From Pseudomonadales bacterium (GTDB lineage: Bacteria; Pseudomonadota; Gammaproteobacteria; Pseudomonadales; Azotimanducaceae): DNA of 46,270 bases. A model generated the notes under the pieces. That model was given only the letters and a program-made list of their open reading frames with translations. It ran no database searches and was not told the DNA's origin. A program made the translations under genes and the position numbers. Shown in pieces: positions 35,280 through 43,566 of this stretch. Where the stretch lies: the NCBI GenBank assembly GCA_007122315.1, contig SKUB01000319.1, positions 1 to 46,270 on the forward strand, read 5' to 3'. The stretch's first letter is position 1, and each line of letters begins with the position of its first letter.

Positions 35280-36149
35280 GTGAGCAGCATTCCCGACTGG
35301 TTCTGGTCCGCGGTGGAAGCGCCGCGTGAAGCGGGCCAGGTGGAAGTGGACGAATGTGACGTCCACTTCCTCGCCTGGGGCGAGCGGGGCCAACCGGGCC
35401 TGCTGCTGGTCCACGGCATGAATGCCCACGCCCACTGGTGGGACTTCATCGCGCCCCAGCTGGCTGATCGCTACCGTATTGCCGCTGTCGATCTCACCGG
35501 CATGGGCGACTCGGATTATCGGCACGAGTACGACGCCGACACCTGGGCCGATGAACTGGCTGCGGTGGCGGACGCTGCGGGTCTTGGCAACGACAGCATC
35601 ATCGTCGGCCACAGTTTCGGCGGTCGCATCGGCCTGCACGCGGCGGTCCGACACGCGGACCGCTTCGGTGGCCTGATCATGGCGGATGCGGGCATTCGCG
35701 ACCCGGACGACGACAGCGGCGAGCGCCCACCCATGGGCGGACGTCCGGTGCTGTATCCGGACGCGGAAACGGCACGCAATCGTTTCCGGTTGCAGCCGCC
35801 TCAGGACTGCGCCAATGGCTTTCTGCTCGAGTACATCGCCCGCCAGTCGGTGATGGCCATCGACGACGGTTTCGCTTTCAAGTTCGACACCGACCTGTTC
35901 ACCAGCATGAGCGGCGTGTCCCGCGAGGATGCGGAGGCGGACTTCCGCGCACTCACGCTGCCGTTCGGACTCATCTACGGCGCTGACAGCAGGCTGTTTT
36001 CCGGGCGCACCCTGGACTACATGCGGAGCCTGCGCAGTGAGCCGTTCCCCGCCGTTGCCCTGGCCGATGCCCAGCACCATCTGTTCCTGGACCAGCCGCT
36101 TAAGTTCGTGACCGAACTCGCCGCCATGCTGGATACGCTGCGCAGCTGA
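35280..36149 (+). CDS. Alpha/beta hydrolase
   Basis: The 289-residue protein has the alpha/beta-hydrolase triad: the oxyanion loop LLLVHGMNAHAHWWD, nucleophile Ser112 in GHSFGG, the acid probably in YGADSRLF, and His in DAQHHLFLD. It has no signal peptide. In this operon it could hydrolyse an ester, lactone or thioester from the pathway served by the dehydrogenases, but that is inference. GTG at 35280 is 38 bases after the dehydrogenase stop, with weak ribosome-binding sequence GAGG upstream. Confidence 0.88.
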   Translation: MSSIPDWFWSAVEAPREAGQVEVDECDVHFLAWGERGQPGLLLVHGMNAHAHWWDFIAPQLADRYRIAAVDLTGMGDSDYRHEYDADTWADELAAVADAAGLGNDSIIVGHSFGGRIGLHAAVRHADRFGGLIMADAGIRDPDDDSGERPPMGGRPVLYPDAETARNRFRLQPPQDCANGFLLEYIARQSVMAIDDGFAFKFDTDLFTSMSGVSREDAEADFRALTLPFGLIYGADSRLFSGRTLDYMRSLRSEPFPAVALADAQHHLFLDQPLKFVTELAAMLDTLRS

Positions 36150-36194
36150 TCCACCCACTTGCCGTCGGGTCGTCGCCGTGGTGATGATTAGCCC

Positions 36195-36221
36195 GTGTCC
36201 CTGACTTCGGATCAGGGACAC
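36195..36221 (+). promoter_or_regulatory. Perfect 10-bp hairpin before the acidic protein gene
   Basis: GTGTCCCTGA (36195-36204) pairs exactly with TCAGGGACAC (36212-36221) around a 7-base loop (CTTCGGA). No T run follows, so it is a poor intrinsic terminator. It ends 15 bases before the GGAGG of the acidic protein gene, so attenuation, mRNA protection or an operator are all possible. Confidence 0.6.
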
Positions 36222-36247
36222 TGGGGTGGTCACATCGGAGGCGGGGC

Positions 36248-36460
36248 ATGGGCAAACTGGATCTCGACGACGATACCGACTTGAACGACGAAGACGACAC
36301 GGCCTGGGAGGGTGAGGACGCAGAGGCTTACGATGACGAGGATGTGGATCCTGACGATCTCATCGATGTGGATGATGAGGACTGGGTCGAAGACGATGGT
36401 GATTGGGACCTGGAGCGGCGCTGGCGCGACGACGGCGACGACTCTACTGACTGGGGCTGA
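36248..36460 (+). CDS. Extremely acidic small protein
   Basis: The 70-residue product contains 28 Asp and 8 Glu, about half of all residues, against 1 Lys and 3 Arg, with five Trp near acidic runs (TAWEGED, DEDWVED, RRWRDD). There is no signal peptide or metal motif, and the composition predicts disorder. It is a credible gene because GGAGG (36236-36240) is ideally spaced, the frame stops cleanly, and nitroreductase starts 15 bases later. I do not recognise a family. It could be a nucleic-acid mimic, a charge buffer or a chaperone-like partner; none is supported directly. Confidence 0.7.
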   Translation: MGKLDLDDDTDLNDEDDTAWEGEDAEAYDDEDVDPDDLIDVDDEDWVEDDGDWDLERRWRDDGDDSTDWG

Positions 36461-36475
36461 GCGGGGAGAAGTGAT

Positions 36476-37135
36476 ATGCAGTTGGGATTGAGCGCGGACG
36501 AAGTCCTGTGCACGACGCGGGCGGTGCGCAAGCGACTGGACCTCGAGCGGGACGTGGAGCAGTCGGTTCTCGACGAGTGCCTGCAGCTCGCGCTGCAGGC
36601 ACCGTCCGGATCCAACAGCCAGCGCTGGCATTTCGTGTTCGTGAAGGACGCCGACAAGCGGGCGCAGATCGCTGCCTGGTACAAGGCAGCCTTCGACGCT
36701 TACGCGAACAGTCCCCAGTCGCCCCGCAATCTGCACGGCGACGATCCCAAGATGGCCGCGACCCAGGAGCGGGTGCTGAGTTCAGCGGACTATCTGTCGG
36801 CCAACATGCACAAGGTGCCGGTCTTCCTGATCCCCTGCATCGAGGGCCGCCTGGAGACCATGGGCGCGGGCAACCAGGGCATGCTCGCCGGCGCATACGG
36901 CTCCATTCTGCCTGCGGTCTGGAGCTTCATGCTCGCTGCCCGCGAGCGTGGGCTCGGGACCTGCTGGACCACCTTGCATCTGTCCCGCGAGCAGGACACC
37001 GCGGAACTCCTTGGCATTCCTTATGACCAGGTTACGCAGGTGGCGCTGATTCCCGTGGCCTACACCATCGGTACCGACTTCAAGCCGGCGCCGCGCAAGC
37101 CCATGGATGACGTTCGCCACATCGATGCCTGGTGA
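36476..37135 (+). CDS. Nitroreductase family FMN oxidoreductase
   Basis: The 219-residue protein has the nitroreductase pattern TTRAVRKRLD near residue 13, APSGSNSQRWHFVFV (41-55, FMN phosphate and ribityl contacts) and GLGTCWTTLH (about 159-168). It would bind FMN and use NAD(P)H, as a homodimer in the cytoplasm. Substrate is unknown; members reduce nitroaromatics, quinones or flavins, and some act in catabolic pathways. GGGGAGAAG precedes the ATG. It ends the operon and is convergent with the aminotransferase gene. Confidence 0.9.
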   Translation: MQLGLSADEVLCTTRAVRKRLDLERDVEQSVLDECLQLALQAPSGSNSQRWHFVFVKDADKRAQIAAWYKAAFDAYANSPQSPRNLHGDDPKMAATQERVLSSADYLSANMHKVPVFLIPCIEGRLETMGAGNQGMLAGAYGSILPAVWSFMLAARERGLGTCWTTLHLSREQDTAELLGIPYDQVTQVALIPVAYTIGTDFKPAPRKPMDDVRHIDAW

Positions 37136-37150
37136 GGCCTGACACAGTCG

Positions 37151-38836
37151 TCACCTGCCGAGCGACCCGGCTTCCGCAACGTAGCGCCTGGCGGTGGCCA
37201 CCTCCTGCGGCAACACGAACCACCGCAGGGCTTCATGGGCCGGTGCCAGCGTGAGTTCGTGACTGGGCAACTCCCGATCTTCCCGGCGCAGTTCATGCTC
37301 GGCCAGTGCCAGAAGTTCAGCCAGGTCCGGCCCGGCAGCGGTGTGTGTTGCCCCGGGCACAAAGTCGCGCCAGCGTAACGCAGAGATGGGGTCCCGGCGG
37401 CTGCGATGTCGCCCCTGGTAGCGCCATACCCCATGCTGCGCGCTGTACGCGTAGCAGGGCAGGAGCCGCCAGCCGTGCTCCGCCACCAGCTCCAGCGCCC
37501 GCAGCAGATACTCGAGTTCGTCGTCGTCGATGAAGTAGTTGAAGCTGAGCCGCACCCAGCCGGGGCGCATCAGGCCGTCTCCCGACGTGACCGCCGCTTG
37601 CAGCTGCCGGCTGTAGTCGAGATCGAGCCCCAGCAGGCTGTGGGCATAGGGACCGGCACAGGAGCAACCGCCCCGCGCCTGGATCCCGAACAGATCGTTC
37701 AGTAGCGAGACCACGAAACCATAGTGCAGATCGCGCTCGCCATGGTGAAACCGCAACGAGAAAATCGGCAGGCGAGCTGCGGTCAGGCTGCCCAGGATTT
37801 CGATGTTCGGGCAGGCCCGCAGACGTGTCATCACCCGTGCGGCCATGGCCGATTCGCGGCGACCAATGACGTCGGTGCCGACTTCCTGCTGCAGCGCGAA
37901 GACGAGGCCCGCGCGAATGGATTCGACGATCGCCGGCGTGCCACCTTCTTCGCGACGCTCGATGTCCCCGCTGTAGACGTGGACTTCCGGGGTGACGTAG
38001 GTCACGGTCCCGCCGCCGACCACAGCGGGAACATGGTTGCGGAACAGGTCGCTCTTGGCCACCAGGATGCCTGGCGTGCTCGGACCGCCGACGAACTTGT
38101 GCGGCGACAGGAAGACCGCATCGAGCGGCTCGGACGCGTTCATGTCGATGGGGAGATACGGACCTGCTGCTGCATAGTCCCAGCACGCCAGTGCGCCATG
38201 GCGCTTGAGCAGCGCGGTGACGGCAGCGACATCGCTCTTGATGCCGGTGACATTGGAGGCCGCGGAAAAACTGCCGATCAACAGGCTCCGGTGTCGATGG
38301 CGGTGAAGCGCGGCGGTCAGGGCATCCAGACAGATGCCGCCGGCCTGATCCAGCGGTATGACCTCGACGTCAGCGCTGCTTTCCCGCCAGGGCAATTCGT
38401 TGGAGTGATGTTCGAACGGGCCGATGAAGACCACCGGCCGGTCCGCCTCTGTGCGCTCGCGCGGCGGCGGGCACCGGTCATCCCGTGCCACGGGCACCCG
38501 CAATCCGAGAATATCGATCAGCTTGTTGATCGCGGCCGTCGCCCCCGAGCCGCAGAAGACCACTTTGTCCCGGGCGTCGCCGTTCACGGCCCTGCGTACC
38601 ATCTCCCGTGCGGATTCCCGCAACTCGGTGGTGTGCGCACCCGTGAACGATGCATCCGTGTGGGTATTGGCGTAGTAGGGCAGCACCTGCTCGCGGATGT
38701 AGTCCTCGATGAAATCGAGGCTGCGCCCGGAGGCGGTGTAGTCGGCATAGATCAGCGGCTTCTGCCCGAACGCGGTGGTGATGGGCTGGCCGCGGCCGAT
38801 GACACCTTGGCGAATCCTTGTGATCAGAGTATCCAT
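37151..38836 (-). CDS. PLP-dependent class V aminotransferase / cysteine-desulfurase-like enzyme
   Basis: The predicted 561-residue enzyme is a fold-type I PLP protein of the class V group. Features are GPFEHHSNELPW (His143), CWDYAAAGPYLPID (Asp220 as pyridine-nitrogen partner), LSPHKFVGGPST with Lys247 as the likely Schiff-base lysine, and RGGCSCAGPYAH with Cys391/Cys393 where desulfurases have a catalytic Cys. Length exceeds SufS (about 400) by roughly 150 residues, mostly a C-terminal extension from about residue 460. The ATG 38836-38834 is preferred; a longer frame begins at GTG 38893 inside a palindrome. It is divergent from an Lrp/AsnC gene, suggesting an amino-acid-related substrate. 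Confidence 0.83.
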   Translation of the reverse strand: MDTLITRIRQGVIGRGQPITTAFGQKPLIYADYTASGRSLDFIEDYIREQVLPYYANTHTDASFTGAHTTELRESAREMVRRAVNGDARDKVVFCGSGATAAINKLIDILGLRVPVARDDRCPPPRERTEADRPVVFIGPFEHHSNELPWRESSADVEVIPLDQAGGICLDALTAALHRHRHRSLLIGSFSAASNVTGIKSDVAAVTALLKRHGALACWDYAAAGPYLPIDMNASEPLDAVFLSPHKFVGGPSTPGILVAKSDLFRNHVPAVVGGGTVTYVTPEVHVYSGDIERREEGGTPAIVESIRAGLVFALQQEVGTDVIGRRESAMAARVMTRLRACPNIEILGSLTAARLPIFSLRFHHGERDLHYGFVVSLLNDLFGIQARGGCSCAGPYAHSLLGLDLDYSRQLQAAVTSGDGLMRPGWVRLSFNYFIDDDELEYLLRALELVAEHGWRLLPCYAYSAQHGVWRYQGRHRSRRDPISALRWRDFVPGATHTAAGPDLAELLALAEHELRREDRELPSHELTLAPAHEALRWFVLPQEVATARRYVAEAGSLGR

Positions 38837-38888
38837 GCTGGTAGCGCTCGCCGCGTTCGGGTGAGACTTAAGGTAGCGTGGACGAGAT

Positions 38889-38901
38889 GGCACATTGTGC
38901 C
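38889..38901. promoter_or_regulatory. Inverted repeat, candidate Lrp/AsnC operator
   Basis: GGCACATTGTGCC has perfect 6-base arms around a single central base. It lies 53 bases upstream of the preferred aminotransferase ATG, in the divergent region. Confidence 0.45.
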
Positions 38902-38922
38902 TTTTTGTGCTCGAATCCTGCC

Positions 38923-38952
38923 TTAAATCGAAACATTTTCTTTAAAAATAAT
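38923..38952 (+). promoter_or_regulatory. AT-rich candidate promoter of the Lrp/AsnC gene
   Basis: TTAAAT (38923-38928) and AATAAT (38947-38952, five of six -10 matches) are 18 bases apart in the most AT-rich stretch of the window. Confidence 0.4.
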
Positions 38953-38959
38953 CGGACAA

Positions 38960-38976
38960 CCGAAATTTTGTTTCGG
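38960..38976. promoter_or_regulatory. Second inverted repeat, candidate autoregulatory operator
   Basis: CCGAAA and TTTCGG flank TTTTG. The repeat sits just downstream of the AATAAT -10 and upstream of the regulator start, and CGGACA recurs on both sides (38953-38958 and 38974-38979). Confidence 0.45.
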
Positions 38977-38993
38977 ACAGGAAGGATCGCGCC

Positions 38994-39440
38994 GTGGATT
39001 CGATGGACAGAAAGTTGCTGCGACTGCTGCAGGCAGACGCATCGTTGTCGGTGGCCGAACTGGCCGAGCGGGTGGGCGCATCGAAGTCCGCCTGCTGGCG
39101 GCGGATCCAGAAACTGGAGAGCAGCGGAGTCATCTGCCAACGGGTGACCCTGCTGGATCCTGCCCGGGTGGGCCTCGGTCTCACGGTGTTCATCACCCTT
39201 CGTACCAGCCAGCACAATGAAACCTGGGCGCGTCAGTTCCGCGAACTGGTCCATGACATGGAGGGGATCCTGGAGGTGTACCGGCTGGGCGGTCAGCTGG
39301 ACTATCTGATCAAGGCCGTGGTGGCGGACATGCCGGACTACGATCGGCTCTATCAGCAGTTGATCAGCGCGGATTTCTCCGACGTGTCCGCGAGCTTCGT
39401 CATGGAGGAGATCAAGGCAACGACCCAGTTGCCGCTGTGA
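38994..39440 (+). CDS. Lrp/AsnC family transcriptional regulator
   Basis: The 148-residue protein has an N-terminal helix-turn-helix (about 4-60, LLRLLQADASLSVAELAERVGASKSACWRR) and a C-terminal RAM domain (about 65-145, with YRLGGQLDYLIKAVVADMPDY). These regulators sense amino acids as oligomers and usually control a divergent gene and themselves; the aminotransferase-like gene is the likely target. GTG 38994 has GGAAGG (38980-38985) eight bases upstream; ATG 39003 is an alternative. Confidence 0.93.
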   Translation: MDSMDRKLLRLLQADASLSVAELAERVGASKSACWRRIQKLESSGVICQRVTLLDPARVGLGLTVFITLRTSQHNETWARQFRELVHDMEGILEVYRLGGQLDYLIKAVVADMPDYDRLYQQLISADFSDVSASFVMEEIKATTQLPL

Positions 39441-39468
39441 CGCTGCAGCGACTTCGGGCAGCAGCGCC

Positions 39469-40500
39469 TCAGGCCAGCCGCCAGGTCAGCGATTCGCCGG
39501 CCATGAAAGGCACGATGGTCTCGTCCAGGTAAGGATAGGCCGACGGCACCTGCCAGGTCTCTCGGTGCAGCGCGATACGGTCGCGATTGCGGGGCAGGCC
39601 GTAGAAATCCGGGCCATGGTGACTGGCGAATCCCTCGAGACGGTCGAGTCGGCCTGCCGCCTCGAAGACCTGTGCATACAGTTCGATCGCACACGCTGCG
39701 GTGAACGCACCGGCACAGCCGCAGGCATGCTCCTTGGTCGAGCGCGCGTGGGGCGCGCTGTCGGTGCCCAGGAAGAATCGCGGGTTGCCGGATGTGGCGG
39801 CAGCCACCAGTGCCTGCCGGTGGCTTTCGCGCTTCAGTACCGGCAGACAGTAGTTGTGCGGCCGCAGCCCGCCTACCAGCATGTGGTTGCGGTTAAGCAG
39901 CAGATGATGGGCGGTGATGGTGGCGGCAATCCCCGCGGGCGCTGCTTCGACGAACTGCACGGCATCTGCGGTCGTGATGTGCTCGAAGATCACCTTCAGC
40001 GCAGGGAAGCGCTTCCGCAGTGGCTCCAGCACCTCGTCGATGAACACGGCCTCCCGATCGAAGATGTCGACGTGGGCATGGGTCACCTCACCGTGCACCA
40101 GCAAAGGCATCCCTTGCCGCTCCATTTCCGCCAGCGCCGCATCGCAGCGAAGCAGGTCGGTCACGCCTGACGCGGAGTTGGTGGTGGCGCCGGCGGGGTA
40201 GAGTTTGACCCCGGCCACATGCCCGCTGTCCCGGGCGCGAACGATCTCTTCCGGCGGCGTGTTGTCGGTGAGGTACAGCGTCATCAGCGGTTCGAAGGCC
40301 GCTCCCTCGGGCAACGCCGCCAGCAACCGTTCGCGATAGTCGAGGGCCTGTGCCGTGGTCACCACCGGCGGGACCAGATTCGGCATGATGATCGCTCGGG
40401 CGAACTGTCGCGCAGTGAACGGCAGCACCGTGCGCATGGCTTCGCCGTCCCGGACGTGCAGATGCCAGTCATCCGGGCGGGTGAGTTCGATCCTGTCCAT
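39469..40500 (-). CDS. pyrC: Dihydroorotase (PyrC, class II)
   Basis: Dihydroorotase cyclises N-carbamoyl-aspartate in pyrimidine synthesis. The 343-residue protein has the metal site His13/His15 in WHLHVRDGE, the carboxylated Lys99 in [10 protein letters not shown], His136 in LLVHGEV, His174 in FEHITT and catalytic Asp247 in GTDSAPH. Length and start ([15 protein letters not shown]) fit E. coli-type PyrC. A reading frame lacking family features ends 3 bases before the start. The gene stands apart from other pyr genes here. Confidence 0.96.
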   Translation of the reverse strand: MDRIELTRPDDWHLHVRDGEAMRTVLPFTARQFARAIIMPNLVPPVVTTAQALDYRERLLAALPEGAAFEPLMTLYLTDNTPPEEIVRARDSGHVAGVKLYPAGATTNSASGVTDLLRCDAALAEMERQGMPLLVHGEVTHAHVDIFDREAVFIDEVLEPLRKRFPALKVIFEHITTADAVQFVEAAPAGIAATITAHHLLLNRNHMLVGGLRPHNYCLPVLKRESHRQALVAAATSGNPRFFLGTDSAPHARSTKEHACGCAGAFTAACAIELYAQVFEAAGRLDRLEGFASHHGPDFYGLPRNRDRIALHRETWQVPSAYPYLDETIVPFMAGESLTWRLA

Positions 40501-40661
40501 GATTCAGGCCACCTCGGCGGGGGAGCAACATTGGCGATGGATGGGATCGCCATCATGCCGGGCGCCCGGGCGCAGCGACAACACGCCGGCTCGAGCCATG
40601 ACGTCCGCCACGTCGGGTTCGGCGACCTTGGTGGCGAACGTCGTGGTTGCAGCTGGCGCGA
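40501..40661. other. Intergenic region between the redoxin and pyrC
   Basis: A short minus-strand frame of 31 codons (ATG near 40599, stop 40506-40504) abuts the pyrC start, but it has no recognisable sequence or strong ribosome-binding site and may only be chance. No terminator is seen. Confidence 0.35.
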
Positions 40662-41279
40662 TCAGTATTTGACCGTGCAGCCGTACGGGCGGGTCTGGCT
40701 CGGGTCCACCGCCTGACCTGCGGCCAGCGCAGCCAGGGCGTTGCGCACGTAGGGGGTCGCGCCGGGGATGTCCTGCGGATTCGACGTCGGCTTGTCGTCG
40801 ATGCCGCCCATGTAGACCAGCATTCCGTCTTCGTCGATCACGTACATGTGCGGCGTGACCTGGGCGCCGTAGGCCCTGCCGATGCTGCCCTCGGGGTCGA
40901 GGAGCACGGCGGTGGGAGCAGCGTTGCGACGGCTCGTGAGTTCGTTGGCCTCCTCCGGGCTGACATAGCCCTGGCTGCCCGGCCTGGACGAAATCACGGT
41001 CAGCCACACCACGCCCTCGTCGGCCGCCTCACGCTGCAGTTCCTGCATGTTCCCCTGGTAGTGCTTCACCACGAAGGGGCAGTCGTGGTTGGTCCACTCG
41101 AGAACCACCGCGCTGCCGCGGAAGTCCGCGAGACTGTGGGTCATGCCGTTGCTGTCCACGGCAGTGAACTCGGGGGCTGCTGCGTTGATGCTCGGTGCGG
41201 CCGCGGTGACGCCGGCGATGACCATGGCACAGGCACCGATGCCTGCGTTCAGCAGGCGCTTGCGATAGCTGGACTTCAC
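40662..41279 (-). CDS. Exported redoxin (peroxiredoxin/thioredoxin-like)
   Basis: The 205-residue protein has a signal peptide (about 1-28, LLNAGIGACAMVIAGVTAAA) and an AhpC/TSA-like redoxin fold. Its reactive site is NHDCPFVVKHY (Cys67), without the second Cys of a CXXC pair. A second Cys lies at the C terminus in YGCTVKY (Cys201). This layout suits an atypical two-Cys peroxidase or reductase in the periplasm. The ATG overlaps the stop of the upstream DsbD-like gene, so electrons from that transporter are a natural but inferred source. Confidence 0.88.
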   Translation of the reverse strand: MKSSYRKRLLNAGIGACAMVIAGVTAAAPSINAAAPEFTAVDSNGMTHSLADFRGSAVVLEWTNHDCPFVVKHYQGNMQELQREAADEGVVWLTVISSRPGSQGYVSPEEANELTSRRNAAPTAVLLDPEGSIGRAYGAQVTPHMYVIDEDGMLVYMGGIDDKPTSNPQDIPGATPYVRNALAALAAGQAVDPSQTRPYGCTVKY

Positions 41280-43354
41280 GACGATTCCTCCGTAGCGACC
41301 CGGGCGGAATTGCCCAGAGTCTGTTCCAACGCACTGATCACCATGGCTGGCGTCAGCATCTGGGGCAGCACCCGGGGTTCGCCCCGGGGCGGGTAAATCA
41401 CGTACAGCGGCACGCCGGCCCGCCCGAACTCTTCCAGCAGCGCGGTGATGTCCGGATCGCGGTCCGTCCAGTCCCCTTCCAGATACGTGATGCGGTGACG
41501 CGCAAAGGCATCCTGGACCGCGTCGGTGCGCAGGGCCACCCGCTCATTGACCAGACAGGTGACGCACCAGGCTGCGGTCAGATTCAGGAATACGGGTTCC
41601 CCCGCGGCGCGCAGCTCGGCGATGCGGGTGGCGTTGACACGCGCCGGATCGGCACTGCCGGGAGCGCTGCCGGCGCCGGGCAGGAGTGCCATCAGCAGGC
41701 CCGCGGCGAAGACGATGCCGACAGCAGGCGCGGCCCGGGTCGCCCGGGTCTGATGCCCCAGCCAGACGGCGAGCGCGATGATGAGCATGCCGCCCAGCAC
41801 CAGCGCCACCGCGTCGGGACCGGCCTGCCGTGCCAGCACCCAGACCAGCCAGATGGCCGAGGCATACAGCGGAAACGCCAGCAGTTCTTTCAACCGCAGC
41901 ATCCAGGGGCCGGGGCGCGGCAGCCGTGCCAGCAGCCGGGGCGCGAAGCACAGGGCCAGGAACGGGGCCGCCATGCCGGCACCGAGGGCGAGCATCACGC
42001 TCATGGCGACTGCCCCCGGCTGCAGAACCGCCCAGCCGACCGCAGCACCCATGAACGGTGCGGTGCACGGGGTGGCGACGATGGCCGCGAGCAGACCGGT
42101 GGCGAAATGACCGCCCCTTCCGGCCGTCTGCCCGGCCAGGCCCATGAGGCGGGTACCGATCTCCACCCAGCCACTCAAGGCCAGCCCGAGCCAGAAGAAC
42201 AGCAGCGCCAGCGCGGCGATGACTCGTGGCTCCTGCAGCTGAAAGCCCCAGCCGATGGCGCTGCCCCCGGCCCGCAGGGTCAGCAGCGCCAGTCCGATCA
42301 GGGCAAAGCAGGTGAGTACGCCAGCGGTCCACGCATAGCCGGCACGCCGCAGCGCTGCAGGGTCACCGTGGGCATGGGAGGTGAGTGCGAGCAGTTTCAC
42401 GGACAGGACCGGGAACACGCAGGGCATCAGATTCAGGAGGATGCCCCCGGCGAAGGCCAGCAGCAGCGCCAGGGCAAGGCCGAGCCCCGCGCTGCGACCG
42501 GCCTCCGCTGCGGATGCGCTGCCGGCAGGCGCGGCGCCGTTGGCGCTGAACCGGAAGCCATGACGCTGCTCACTGCCGTCGATGCGTTCCACCAGCGTCA
42601 GCACGCCCGAGAGCGGCCCTGGAGCCGGCCCGGGGGTGTACGTCACCTCCAGCACCCCGTCCTCGATGCGGAAGGACTGCCCGGCCGACGGCTGGATCCG
42701 CCCCCAGGTGTCGGCGAAGAAGTAGGCGTCCGTGATCCCGTCCGGGTCGAAATTGCCGGGGACCCGCAGGACATCGCTCTCCGGTTGTTCCAGGGGCCAG
42801 GGTGCGTCCAGCGGCAGTGCCGCCCGGGCCTCGCCGAAAGCTGCCGCAGTGCCCGTGGTCGGCTCGAGTTCGCCGACCTCCAGCGTCAGGGAGAAGCTGG
42901 CTTCCTCCGGGATGCATTCCTCCTCGCACACCAGCCAGCGGGCGTGGGCCTCGATGGGCAGCCGGGTTCCAGGCGCGAGGTCGGCGGCGACGGTCAGCGG
43001 CAGCAGATGGTCGGCGATGCCTTCGTAGCCGTAGTTCATCACCGGGCCGAGAGGAATCCGTTCCGGCACCGGCCAATCGATCGCGTCGATCTCGACGCCG
43101 TCCGGCAGCACGAATTCGATCCGGGTCTCTTCGCCGGATTCGCCGGGAAAGGCCCAGTAGGTGTGCCAGTGCTCGATGATGTGCAGGCGCAGCAGCAGCG
43201 CAGAGCGGCTGCCGGCCGGGACCGTGCCATGCTCGGCCGCCAGAGTGGCTTCGACCCGGGGCGTGCTGGCGTGATCCACCGCGGCAGCTGACGTATCTGC
43301 CGAGGCGAGCAGGCCGAGTGCGATAACCCAGAGGAATGATCGGTGGATCGTCAT
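41276..43354 (-). CDS. DsbD/ScsB-like thiol:disulfide interchange protein
   Basis: The predicted 692-residue protein moves reducing equivalents from cytoplasmic thioredoxin to the periplasm. After a signal peptide (about 1-24) comes a large N-terminal periplasmic domain (Cys143 and Cys147 in VCEEECIP). A membrane domain of about eight helices holds the redox pair Cys312 in LMPCVFP and Cys430 in ATPCTAPF. A C-terminal thioredoxin domain carries Cys597/Cys600 in AAWCVTC. The long N-terminal domain and order resemble ScsB more than short CcdA. The ATG 43354-43352 is preferred; the frame is open further upstream. Confidence 0.9.
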   Translation of the reverse strand: MTIHRSFLWVIALGLLASADTSAAAVDHASTPRVEATLAAEHGTVPAGSRSALLLRLHIIEHWHTYWAFPGESGEETRIEFVLPDGVEIDAIDWPVPERIPLGPVMNYGYEGIADHLLPLTVAADLAPGTRLPIEAHARWLVCEEECIPEEASFSLTLEVGELEPTTGTAAAFGEARAALPLDAPWPLEQPESDVLRVPGNFDPDGITDAYFFADTWGRIQPSAGQSFRIEDGVLEVTYTPGPAPGPLSGVLTLVERIDGSEQRHGFRFSANGAAPAGSASAAEAGRSAGLGLALALLLAFAGGILLNLMPCVFPVLSVKLLALTSHAHGDPAALRRAGYAWTAGVLTCFALIGLALLTLRAGGSAIGWGFQLQEPRVIAALALLFFWLGLALSGWVEIGTRLMGLAGQTAGRGGHFATGLLAAIVATPCTAPFMGAAVGWAVLQPGAVAMSVMLALGAGMAAPFLALCFAPRLLARLPRPGPWMLRLKELLAFPLYASAIWLVWVLARQAGPDAVALVLGGMLIIALAVWLGHQTRATRAAPAVGIVFAAGLLMALLPGAGSAPGSADPARVNATRIAELRAAGEPVFLNLTAAWCVTCLVNERVALRTDAVQDAFARHRITYLEGDWTDRDPDITALLEEFGRAGVPLYVIYPPRGEPRVLPQMLTPAMVISALEQTLGNSARVATEESS

Positions 43355-43566
43355 CGCATCATCATCGGTCCGGGCGCGGGCTCTGGCAAGGGCATACCAT
43401 CTGCTCTGGGGCATCCGAGCGGCCTTTCTTCGACGCGCGCCCGGACAGGAGGTTCCCTGGACCCGAAGCATGGCCGGTGTCGCGTCCGACAGGTGGTTCG
43501 GATGGCAACAACCTGTTCACACGGTTAGTCTGTGCGACGACGAGAAGGGGAGCGGGGAATTCAACT

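Noticed and set aside
38889-38910. Sigma-54 promoter (TGGCAC start)
   Set aside because: The TTGC element is not at the required spacing.
41495-43291. Long plus-strand frame opposite the DsbD-like gene
   Set aside because: Gln/Gly/Arg-rich antisense artefact; the minus strand encodes clear redox motifs.
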